Shown here: piece after piece, positions 36,401 through 46,394 of the stretch
Layout of the letters: the number at the start of each line of letters is the position of its first letter
Position numbering within the stretch: the first letter of the stretch is position 1
Assembly (NCBI GenBank): GCA_020205615.1
Contig: CM035173.1
Span: 50,148,617-50,212,616 of the forward strand
Reading direction: 5' to 3'
DNA: 64,000 nucleotides
Source: Panax quinquefolius
Taxonomy: Eukaryota > Streptophyta > Magnoliopsida > Apiales > Araliaceae
The notes under the pieces: model-generated
The model's input: the letters and a program-made list of their open reading frames with translations, nothing else
What the model was told of the DNA's origin: nothing
Databases searched by the model: none
Made by a program: the position numbers and the translations under genes

Positions 36401-36405
36401 AAACT

Positions 36406-36873
36406 CGTCCGCCAATTCTGAAGAATGCTCTGTCGAGAATATATATATTTTTCATGGATTATCCTATATCAGAACCAGATTTATTAATCATATAGGCATT
36501 TATAAATTAACACATGTGTACATATGTACGAACAAAAATATGTAAAGAATCGTATAATGTACTTCCCTTGATTTGAAAAGTTGGAATTATGAAGTCTTTA
36601 TGCCTCCAGTTTTCTTTACTTCGAGAAATCAAAAGCAAAGAAAACTTCTTGGAATACTTTCTCAATTTTTTTTGTCTGGTTGCTTTAATCGGTGGACTTT
36701 TGGTTTCTTATTTTAAAAGTTCTCGTTTTTATCAACTTTTGTCGGTAAGACCTCTTTAGCTCTAGTAGCATTCACCAATGAAGTCTTTGTTTACCTTTTG
36801 TTGTTGTCGGTGAAACTCTTCATGTAGTTCTCCCACTTTGAATTGTGGGCGTACTCTTCACGAATTCTACACC
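36406..36873 (-). other. Leader-like region of an old minus-strand element
   Basis: This is DNA to the right of element A that was once joined to 8,270 and below. Nearest the junction (to about 36,450) it continues the unrecognised minus-strand coding-like remnant. The rest is AT-rich, has no clear frame, and sits where a 5' leader would be, next to the Tat-type primer site. Confidence 0.4.
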
Positions 36874-36892
36874 TCCCCAGCAAAGTCTCCAA
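36874..36892 (-). other. Tat/Ogre-type primer binding site (degenerate)
   Basis: On the minus strand this reads TTGGAGACTTTGCTGGGGA. It differs at two positions from the primer site I know for Tat/Ogre elements and follows a TG/CA-type LTR edge at about 36,899. A minus-strand TATAAATA at 37,215-37,222 is placed correctly for the promoter of that LTR. Confidence 0.55.
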
Positions 36893-36898
36893 TAAAAT

Positions 36899-37640
36899 GT
36901 GGACAAGAAAATCGTAGCTTTGCTAGGGTTAGGGTTTCATGTTGGCGGAGGAGGAGAAAAATTCGAAAGAGTACGAAATTAATTGATGGATTGAATAAGG
37001 GAAAAGGGAAGATGAGAAATTACTCCAATGACACCTGATAGAACTCTTAGGATCTGAGAACCCTATTAGGATAACAAGGATCCAAAGAGCTTTCTTCTGT
37101 GTTTCGGGTTGAGAGATAATCTCCATGTTTTCAAGTCCTCCAAAATTTCAAAAGTCCAAAAAAGTCCAAAAGATAAAAAGTCAAAAAAGTCCCTTCTTCA
37201 TAAAATGGAAGGGGTATTTATAGAGTTTCTTGGAAAGTGGCCACGTGCCAGGCACATGACCTCAAAAAATTCCAGAAATACCCTTAGTCACCAGAGTAAT
37301 GCCTAGATTGTCCTCTCCTTCTAGCCACCAATCCAATCCCTCAAACAATTCTCAAAATGAGTCGCCTCCACGAGTCTTCTGCATCGGGACACGCAGAGAC
37401 TTCTCTCGGGTCTCGCACCTTTATTTTTGACTATTCCACCATTCGTTTAATTATATTGTGAACTCTAATTTTTGCATTTAATTTCATTAGGTCATGTGAA
37501 CCCTACTGTGCAGTTGGGCCCACAAACTTCATAAGCAAATATTAAACTTGATCAAGTAAATTCATTGTACGTCCATAGCAAAACATTAGACATTAAAGTT
37601 AAGGTCATGGAACTCTTCATTAGCTACACTGAAATTCTAA
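36899..37640 (-). repeat. Probable LTR fragment of the old Tat-like element
   Basis: It runs from the LTR edge beside the primer site past a minus-strand TATA box (37,215-37,222). The part at about 37,475-37,525 resembles 2,490-2,545. Its right limit is unclear because another LTR fragment abuts it. No gene is present. Confidence 0.4.
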
Positions 37641-38464
37641 ATTAGGCGTCCTCATTTCATTTCTTTCTTCTTTTCTTTTATGTCTCAAAACTTTTGTTTA
37701 CTAACTCGGAAGAAAAAAACTAACTTCACAATAAACACTCAATATAATTACTATCATACTTATCAATACTTTTTTATTAATCAATTATTAACAATTATCA
37801 TTATAGACTTACAATACTGACAACCAGATTGTTCCCAAGAAAGAGAGGGCATTCCGTAGAAATGACGCGTAATTAAGTAACCCCTTTTCTTGATAAAAGT
37901 TTTAGACATTGCCAATAATAGTAATTAATCTAATTATATCATATCAAATAATATGAGTTATTGTTCCGTGATTTAATAATATGAAATATTGTGCAGATGT
38001 TACTATAACAATTATTTAGTTAAAATATTATACAATTGCTACTGTATTAATTATTGAATCAATAATATGAAATGTTTAATATTGTGTGCTACTGTGGAAT
38101 ATCGCGTGCTACTATGAAATATCGCGTGCTCCTATGGAATAACATGTATTACTATACTTTTATCACTAGTATTTCAATAATTAACAGTAAAAGTTCTTCC
38201 GCCAATTTTTTTAAAAAAATTATTTTTGTCTCTTTCTGTATCCGACAATTATTATATTATGGGACCCACCAATGATTGGTTATTACGGCGTCATCATACT
38301 TTACCTAATATAATATTTTCCGATAGAAAGAATATTCCCCGACATACTGTTTATCTGATAATTTGCATATAAAACCCTTAATTATACCATTTTATCAATT
38401 AAACACTTTACTAATTAAAAATAAAAAAAATAAACTTTTATTTCATAAGAGTCGGGGTCTTACA
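37640..38464 (-). repeat. Truncated A-related LTR, reverse
   Basis: On the minus strand it starts TGTAAGACCCCGACTCTTAT at 38,464 and follows family A through the ATATTCCC block, the AATTATTG motifs and a degraded version of the CTTTCTTGGGAATGATCTGG region near 37,830. It then fades out near 37,640-37,740, so only about 0.8 kb remains. No target duplication could be paired. Confidence 0.7.
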
Positions 38465-38483
38465 AGCCAAGCTTTCCATACTG

Positions 38484-38552
38484 GCCACATGAGGGAGTAG
38501 CGACCAGTATTTTCATACAACGTTTTAACTGTCGGTACTCCCTCATGTGACC
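38484..38552. other. Short perfect-stem hairpin
   Basis: Arms CACATGAGGGAGTA (38,486-38,499) and TACTCCCTCATGTG (38,536-38,549) are exact complements of 14 bp. They extend to 17 bp with one mismatch (GGC / ACC flanks) around a 36-base loop. It could be a tiny foldback or the end of a MITE. No element boundary was found. Confidence 0.6.
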
Positions 38553-38638
38553 AACATAAAAGGTCGTATAGAAATTAATCATGGGACTTAAAGTAATTGT
38601 AATTATAATTTAAATTTAAAAATATAGCTAATTAATAC

Positions 38639-39341
38639 TCCACTCGCTAATTAGTTCACAAATATAAAGAATTATAAAATAAGGAGTAGACTAATATATG
38701 GAATAATATTTGACTAGGTAATTCGAGAGTAGTAGTTTACTACGTAATTTGTTTATGAGTAGGAATATAATATAAACTCAATCACCATTTTATGATTCTC
38801 ACTTAAATAACTTACTTACATATATGGATTATTAACAATACTAATTAATAAAATAAAATAACTTATGTTATTTATAATCATATATTACTACTCATTTATA
38901 ATTATTAATATAAATTATTAATTATATTAATAATTATACTCATTAATATTATTAATTATATTCCTACTCATTTATAATATATTATAAATATTATATTATA
39001 TTTATAATATTATAAATATTATATTATATTTATAATATTATAAATATTAATTAATAAAATTATATTTAATATTATTAATTATATTGCTACATATTTATAA
39101 TATATATGATATCTTTGATTATCGCCATATATTTATTATTATTAATTATAAATAAAATACGTAGGTTATTTAGGTGTGCATTATGAAATGGTGATTGAGT
39201 TTATATTATATTCCTATTCATAAACAAATTATGTAGTCAACTACTACTCCCAAATTATCTAGTCAAGTACTATTCCTTATATTAGTCTACTACTCATTTT
39301 ATAATTATTTATATTTGTGAACCAACTAGTGTAGTAAGTGG
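38639..39341. mobile_element. Foldback element with about 180-bp inverted arms
   Basis: The left arm (38,639 to about 38,817) and right arm (about 39,161 to 39,341) are inverted copies. Both contain, in the same order on opposite strands, TTCACAAATATAAA, AGTAGACTAATATA, AATTTGTTTATGA and TATAAACTCAATCACCAT. The loop is about 340 bp of AT-rich DNA with a roughly 28-bp tandem unit (about 38,985-39,050). The ends read CCACT / AGTGG. There is no coding capacity. It resembles foldback or long-TIR MITE elements. The right flank is an LTR insertion, which hides any target duplication. Confidence 0.8.
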
Positions 39342-39342
39342 A

Positions 39343-39688
39343 TGTGACGTCCCCAAATCCGGGTACTTTTTACCTCAGATCTGGTTCATTACGATACATC
39401 ATTTCTATAACTATTGCGGAACATATAAACATAAATTATTTATATAATAAACCTTTACAACATAATCCCCAAGGTCTACAACCTTAACTTAATACATACA
39501 TTCATTATCTTAAAAGGTTTACAATGTCATTTGCGTCAAAAAAATTAATAATTCTAATTGCATAATAATTTAATCTTGCACTTTGCCTTTGCCTCTGTTT
39601 TTATTCGAGCTTTCATCTTAATCTGAAAATTTTATCATGATATAGAAAAGGTGAGCAACAAATTTGCCCAACAAGTTTAAAATATAAT
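39343..39688 (-). repeat. LTR fragment, reverse, cut by the Tat element
   Basis: It begins TGTGACGTCCCCAAATCCGG, the reversed 3' end of another Tekay-like LTR, and keeps the spaced AAAGGTGAGCAACAAATTTG block that corresponds to the GAGCTCACC region of families A to C. It stops at 39,688, where the Tat LTR begins. Its continuation should lie beyond the right end of the window. Confidence 0.65.
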
Positions 39689-40489
39689 TGTCGACGTCGG
39701 GATTTTTAGTGTCCCTTTTCGGTACTTGTTCTTTTGTGTTCTCATGTTAATGTGAGATTTGTTTGAAAAAATAAGTGAAAAAGGTCTGACATGTATAATA
39801 TCGACGATTTAACTTTAAGAGTCGCCAGTTGGTGTATTTAACTAGTTGCACCAACGCAACCGAAAAGGTTTGCACATTGACCCAGTGATGTGACACTGCT
39901 AAACGGGTCTGTGAAACCGAGATTCATTTGAGTTCGGGGGATTGATTATGCAGAGGGAAGGTGTTAGGCACCCCCCGACATCCGTGTTGCCACGGTGACC
40001 GCCACTTTTCAAAGAAACCGTTGTATGAATGTGTGTGTGTGTGGATCAATGTGCAATTATTTAGAAGTAGTGTTGTACCTCGTTCGCACCTATATAAAAA
40101 GGGTTTGAATTTATAGAAAAATTCAGTTATAACCAGATATATCAATGAAGTTTTGTAAAAAGAGGTTTTTCAAACCCTTTGCTCAATAGTAATTGAGGCC
40201 TTTGATACTTCAATTTTATTATTAAATGTTCGGCTTGTTTTCTTTTATTTTTGAGATGTGAGGCAACTTCGAGAAAATAATATACTGTGATGCTTAACTC
40301 CTCATGGGCATGATGACCATCCAAGGAAATTCGAGACATTGTAAATAATGTAAAAGTCGCTTCTACAATTTGAAAAACGTCCATCACGAGAACCGAATCT
40401 AGATTCATGAAATTTGAATCTGTGATCACATGATTCTGAGCTCACATGATCTGCGGTTTGTATGGAAAGCGATGGCGATTATATATATA

Positions 40490-40766
40490 AAAAAGCTAAA
40501 ATATATATATCTGAGACATGATCAACAACCACGAAGTAACTCCATGGGGATCGAAAATGTAAATATACAAAAGCGGTAAATATATATATATATATATGGA
40601 TGGACATGATCAACCACCACGAAGTAAACTCCGAATGGGAAGAAATGTAAATAAAGTCAGAAAAGCGATCAACTACCACAAAGTAAACTCCAAGCAAGAC
40701 GAAATGTAAATAAAAGCGTAAAAAGAAATCAAGCGCCACGAAAGTAAACTCCGAAAGAGCGAAATG

Positions 40767-40812
<46 letters not shown>

Positions 40813-40861
40813 CGATAACGCACTAGATGTAAATCCGGGCTCATCGGATATGTCCGACAAC

Positions 40862-40903
<42 letters not shown>

Positions 40904-40953
40904 GGTAAATGCTCCTGATATAAAATCCGGGCTCATCGGATGTCGACAATGAT

Positions 40954-40986
<33 letters not shown>

Positions 40987-41095
40987 AAAAATGCTCCAAA
41001 CATAAGTCTAGGCTCAATCGAGGCATAACTTAATAATGTTAGTCCATATATAAAATATATACATATATATAAGTATATATATACTGAGATAGAAA
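40490..41095. repeat. Tandem array with a (TA)n run in most units
   Basis: Six to seven units of about 60 bp plus a variable (TA)n tract. The first units share GATCAACCACCACGAAGTAA and GAAATGTAAATA. The later ones share ATCCGGGCTCATCGGAT. Each (TA)n run (about 40,581-40,597, 40,771-40,807, 40,865-40,898 and 40,954-40,981) is followed by AAAGC or a close variant. Confidence 0.8.
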
Positions 41096-41354
41096 TGAAA
41101 ACTACTGAATAAGTCCCGCAAACACACAACACGACTCTCAATGTGTATAACGGTGTGTGCAAATATGAAAAAGAAAGGCTTTATAGAATGTAAGAAAACT
41201 TACGGTGAGTACGCCAATGAAGACTTCTATGACTCTATGTGGATAAACACTCAGCTCTCGCCGGATAAAAGTATAGCTATATGTGAGCTAACAGATGCTT
41301 AAACTGAGGAAACAGTTAATATGGGTGTGTACAGAGTAAATTGGACAGGGCTTC

Positions 41355-41412
41355 CTCGCCTTTTTTCTCTCTTCTCTCTTCCAAATGGCTGACCCCAAGG
41401 TCTATATTTATA
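41355..41412 (-). promoter_or_regulatory. Putative LTR promoter of the Tat element
   Basis: On the minus strand CTATAAATATAGACC (TATA box at 41,405-41,412) is followed 20-50 bases downstream by GGAAGAGAGAAGAGAG, a purine-rich start region like that of the other LTRs in this window. There is no experimental support. Confidence 0.5.
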
Positions 41413-44164
41413 GACTGAAGGCCGCAGGTGTACCCTCACGGCAACCAGAGCTACACTGCGCTGGTGGGTCGAGGTGTCCCCGAGCTTCATGGTCCCGTCG
41501 TCTCAAAGTACGTGCACTCATGCACTGTAATGTCCGCTCGAACTTGCAGAACTTCAATTTGAGCATTCAAACGAGGTATATGTGACCTTCTTCAGATCGC
41601 TTATGTCGAGAGTTACGCAATAACATGGATTAGAGGTTGTACGAAGTCAGGAAGAGGGGATCATGCCCATAGTCTTTAAGCTTCAAATTCTATCCGGTGT
41701 ACTGCCACGCGTAATAGTCACTCGAGATTATAACTGCTTGATTCTTGTGGGACATTATTGTATATATGTATATATGAAGTGTTGAGACGACGCGCAGGTG
41801 TTGATGTAGCAAGATGACATTTGACTCTTCGCCGGGGTTATCGCCGATTTGAGTTGAAAGCAGACGTTGTTCAGGGTTACATCTGAGATTGGACTGCTGC
41901 AAGTGTTTGAATGCCGCAAGGTCATCTTGTGAGTGTACCTGGCTACCCGTTGTTAGCTCCGGGTCTGAGGGATGAATGCCTCGGTAAGAGATTTGAGCTT
42001 GAAGCTGATAACATGTGTTTGCAATAAGCATTTTTGGAGTTATCGCCGGAACTGCAACAACATTCCTTGGGGTTATCGCCAAGGACGAAACTCAGGGTTA
42101 TCTCCGAGGTTGGAAATGATCCTTCCCGTGTGTGTTCCGGTTTGGAAATGATGTTCCCAGTGTGTGTCTCGGGTTTTGAACTTGAACTTCTGGTAGTATC
42201 CGAAATGGATGTAGGCTATCTTCCAGGGTTATCTCCAAAACATGAATCTGCCCTCCTGCAATGTTAGTAATTGTGCGAAAAAATTTTGAGTGTTCTGAGA
42301 TGCCCTCTTTATCATATTTATGCAATGTAAGGCATGGATAGGATAAAGAATCCTAGACACTTGAAATGTAAGAAGATAAACATGATGCTATATGCAGCAA
42401 CATGATGCAAATGTATGAAGCATGATTCTTAGTTAATCCTGTTGGGATGACAATCACTGATGCCTTGGACATGCGATCCAAGTCTTCAAGGATGTTGATG
42501 TTGGGGCTATCACCAAAATCTCGAATCCTAGATACTGGCTTATATTCCATAGAGCTGCCTCTTGTGTGCAAGAGATCTGTGGGGATAAATCTTTGTCTAG
42601 TTGAGGATGTGTATAACATATCCCACCATCCTTTCGGAGTTACTGCCAATAGTATGCACTTGTTAGGGCTGCCTGACCTTCGCTGATGTGTGTATCACCG
42701 GATAGATCCCTGCTGGGTGCATTGTTAAAGCTGCTTGACCTTCATTGATGTGTGTATCAATGGTTGCATCTCATTGTGACCCTTGCTAGGGAACGTTGCT
42801 TTGATGGGTTTACTTTCCATCGGCTGAGATAACGTCAAGGTTGCTTACCCATCATTGATGTGTGTATCAATAGTTGAATTGCATTGTAACCCCCGCCGGG
42901 GATACGTGGCTAATTTGCTTCGATGGGTTTACTTGCCATCGGCTGAGATGACGTCAAGGCTGCTTAACCCTCATTGATGTGTGTATCAATGGTTGAGAAT
43001 GTGCTGTAACCCCCGCTGGGGATACGTAGATGTTTATAACTTTGGCGTTGTAACCCCCGCCGGGGAGGTTTAGCATTTCGTGGTTTTGCGTTATACCCCC
43101 GTCGGGGAGGTTTAGGGTTGAGACCCTGCAATGACAGCATCGGACCTTTGTGGGGTATTGTCGAGCTTAATTTGTGAAAGTTGAGCTCATCGGGATAGTA
43201 TACCCTGCATTTAGGCGAATACCAATGAGATGACGGGAGTTCAATTTTGACCCGTACAAAAATAGGATTCCAGGCTATTCCGCTCAATCGCGTAGCATTG
43301 TTGTTCCTGATTTGGCCTTTTCAGCTTGTGAGACCTCCTTTGCAACTCTAACTGGAGTAATCCGGAGGTGTGGGACCCACGTATGAGTGCCACAGATAGA
43401 CCTGCAGCAGCCACAGGTGGACCTGCGGCTAATCGTGACTATGTAAAGCCCAAAGGTTGCTTTCATAAGTCATTTTCAAACTGTACTGCGAAGGAAATCT
43501 GAGAGCACTTCTTCAGATCTACTGAGTTTGGGCAACTTTCTGCATATCCTGCCACCGTACAAGCGTTCTTCACTGTCCTGGTAACATATGCATATACTTT
43601 TTCTAGTTTCTATCCATTGGAAAATGACTTATCACATGAAATGCATTTAGACACATAGTAGTGAATATGCATGCTGATATAACTTGATAAAAATATTCAA
43701 CATAGCAAATGTTAGTATTAAACCATGCTGAACATAATGATGTAAAAAATTTGACTTTTGAAATAGTCAAATTGGCACCTTTTACTGTCATTTCTTATCC
43801 TATCTGAGGACAAATGAGTAAAGGTAGAAAAAGTAAAATAATCCTGGTAACTAGACTACACTTACAGATTTTTTACTGTGATGTGATAATGCATGTAGGA
43901 TGTATATGACTGTGTACAGGTGTACTACTGAATGGCCACCTAGTCATGCCTATGTGCATGTGGATAGTCCCATTTACAAAGGGGGCTATGGCAAAATTTT
44001 CCAAAATATAGGAATTGAGTAACCATGCATTTTTAACTCTACTATAGATGTATGTTAAAATAATTCATGCATGCATGTAATCATAAGATGCATTTTGAAA
44101 AGTTCCAGGTAAGAATTTATCACACCCTTTCTGAGGTGATTTGTAGACTTGTTGTCCAGATATT
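41413..44164. other. U3 / 3' untranslated region of the Tat element with tandem repeats
   Basis: No gene is supportable. At 41,830-42,250 a GGGTTATCGCC / GGTTATCTCC motif recurs six or more times. At 42,655-43,115 there are about three units of roughly 150 bp built on TTGATGTGTGTATCAATGG, AACCCCCGCCGGGGATACGT and CGATGGGTTTACTTGCCATC. The GGGTTTAC / GCCATCGGC flanks form small inverted repeats. The last 300 bp before 44,165 presumably hold the promoter and leader of the + strand PMD-like gene. Confidence 0.6.
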
Positions 44165-46118
44165 ATGGATCCGGATCAGCCGAGTAGTTCCCGTAGGACC
44201 ACTTTAGGTGTGTGGAGAAGGGCTTCTGAAGAGCCTCAGCGCCGGTCTGTCAGACAGCCTCGTCGTCTAGTGGAGGCGGTGATACATCCTATCCGGGTTG
44301 AAGTGCCGAATGTCGAGGATGAGGACGAGGAGGAGGACGTATCGATTGAGGTTCCTACTCCTGTTGTATGTGTTCCCCGTAGGGAATTTCCAGGTATTCA
44401 AGTGGCAAACCCAGATCTTCTGGGTGACTTGAGTAGGCATCCTTCAGCATACCTGCAAGCAAACGAGGTATGAAGTTAAATCTTTAATCTTCCTTATTTC
44501 TTATTTAATAAGGAGTCAAGGATTCTGATGTTGATTTGCATTTGATGTAGGTTCCCGGCTTCACATAGCCTCGAGGGAACTAGTTTAGCATCCACTCTAT
44601 GTATCAGGCTTTGCATGATGACTACAGAGCGATTGTTCATGGCTGGGGATTTGGGACGTTCTTTTCCATTCATCCCGTCCGTTGTCCCCCAGAGGGTTAC
44701 CTCGGGGCATTGTCTCGAGTGGTGGTTTCACCGGATCTGATCCTCCATTTCTTTGGATCGTGAGGTGATGATGATGCCGATGGATTGCGGTTTATCACAG
44801 GTATTGAGTTTGGAGGGGATCCAGTGCCTTGTATGGCGGATATTACCCATACCGCCATCAGATCCTTGTTGGGAGTTCCGGCGGAGGCGCTCAAGGGCAG
44901 GACTGTTCGTACAGGTCTTTTTAGCATAGATGCTATGAGCGGGCTGTTAAGTGATCCCATACCCGATGATGTGAGAGTCGGGGATCGCATTCTTCGGTGA
45001 TTGTTCCTGATGATCATTAGGGGCTGCTTCATATCAGATAATTCCTCTACGGTGTCCTTCGCTTTGATCAGTGCCACTAGACACGTGGACCGTATAGGAG
45101 ACTATGATTGGGGTTACTACACCTTTGCCTACTTCCTCTGGGGAATGCTCATACGATCGCAGGGCTTGACCGAGGCTTGGTTAGGATTCTACTCGTTACT
45201 GCTAGTGAGTATTTCTCTTGTCTTTTCCCATATATAGGTTAAGAGTATTGACTGATAGCAGATGTTGCCTTTGTGTTGGCAGTTTTGGGCCGATGAGAGG
45301 CTTCCATGTTTGTGTCCTGTGAGCGTGTTAGGTTTAGACACCTATCCACGAGAACGAAGATGACATCATTCCATACTGGCGGAGGTTCCTGTTGCTGAGG
45401 GTTTCACCATTATCGCCTACAGCTGGAGTTGTTGACAGCGGATGTCATCACATGGGTTCCCTACTCTGGCATTTGGGAGTTGAATTTGAGGATGGGTACC
45501 CGACTGGAGTTGAGTACGTCATTTCTACCCGCAGGATTCCTCTCTTCACAGATGGAGGATGGGAGCTCTATTTAGGAGAGCGTGCTATCAGGAGCACTAT
45601 GGGAGAGATTCACATGCCGATCTTGCCTCTTGTCAGGCGTTATTAGCCTGTTTCACAGTCACCCGTCATGGACATCCCATTATTGGGGATTGACGGTTAT
45701 ACTTTATTAGAGGGCCCCTGGACTCAGGAGATGTTCCAGCATTGGTGGATCCGTCGTACTATTGGAGCTCAGACCCGCGCCACACAGTTTATGGGGGATA
45801 TGGTTCCAGGATCCGTGATGATGACGGATTGGCTAGCCTATGTCAGATATCCAACTCATGTGACACAGATTGACCCGACAGCTGGACCGGACACATCTTT
45901 TCATTCGACATTTGGGCAAAGATCCTTCAGAGGTAGATACTTTTGATCCTTCCAGCTCTAGCGCTGGCCCCTCAGGTGACCCACATGGCTTTCCTGGTGC
46001 AGATCCTCCATTGTATAGGCCTGACATCCCTGTAGATAGAGATCCAGTGACTCAGGAGGAGTTACATCAGGTGGATAGGATCGATGATGTAGACATCGAC
46101 ACTATTGACTTTTTATGA
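44165..46118 (+). pseudogene. PMD-like gene carried antisense in the Tat element
   Basis: Three exons can be read. Exon 1 (44,165-44,467) starts MDPDQPSSSRRTT and is acidic (EDEDEEEDVSIEVP), with donor GAG|GTATGA. Exon 2 (44,551-45,204, 218 codons, phase 0) holds the best block: MYQALHDDYRAIVHGWGFGT, FITGIEFGGDPVPCMADI, GRTVRTGLFSIDAMSGLL and RHVDRIGDYDWGYYTFAYFL. The last, with its Y-[AD]-W-G motif, is PMD-like. Exon 3 (from 45,283) starts FWADERLP and runs, with two frame changes, to a TGA at 46,116-46,118. Stops occur at about 44,566, 44,761, 44,998 and 45,644. Splice sites and phases fit well. The host relatives MAIN/MAIL1 act in silencing and genome stability. Any role here is unknown. 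Confidence 0.65.
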
Positions 46119-46394
46119 TGTATTTCTCATTATCTCTTTTGATAGGCCTCTGTTAGCTAATGGGTAGCTTCACCCCATTCTCGCTATATCTTCTGATAGG
46201 CCTCTGTTTGATGTTGGGTAGCTTCGCCCCATTTCCCTGTATTTTAGTTGTACAGAGATGTATTAGATGATGATATACTTAGGAATGTATATACAGTTTT
46301 CCATTCCCTATATCATATTTCCATCTATTGTATCATGCATGTTGTTGTTATGCATATGTATGTATGTCCAGAGATATTCAGCATTGACCCCTGG
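46119..46394 (+). other. Spacer between the two antisense genes
   Basis: It contains a short tandem duplication of about 70 bp (GATAGGCCTCTGTT ... GGGTAGCTTCACCCCATT at about 46,141-46,182 and 46,195-46,235), probably in the 3' untranslated region of the PMD-like gene, then AT-rich DNA leading to the next start codon. Confidence 0.5.

Larger units (their letters stand above)
39689..41412 (-). repeat. 3' LTR of the Tat element, transcribed and 3' part
   Basis: The minus-strand LTR ends ...CCCGACGTCGACA at 39,689. Going right it passes the GGTGCCTAACACC block (39,965-39,980), an expanded microsatellite array (40,490-41,095) and a minus-strand TATA box (41,405-41,412). U3 must continue further right, and I could not fix its start. 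Open frames here (for example the repeated Tyr-Ile frames at 40,479-41,162) are microsatellite artefacts. Confidence 0.65.

Noticed and set aside
37320..38469. AGCCA at 37,323 as the partner of AGCCA at 38,465 for a target duplication
   Set aside because: The sequence after 37,327 is not an LTR end. The 5-mer match is expected by chance in a region of this size.
40479..41162. Open frames made of repeated Tyr-Ile
   Set aside because: They are (TA)n microsatellites inside an LTR array, not coding sequence.
45870..46027. Minus-strand open frames opposite the PMD-like gene
   Set aside because: They are shadows of the + strand exon. Codon pattern and motifs support only the + strand.
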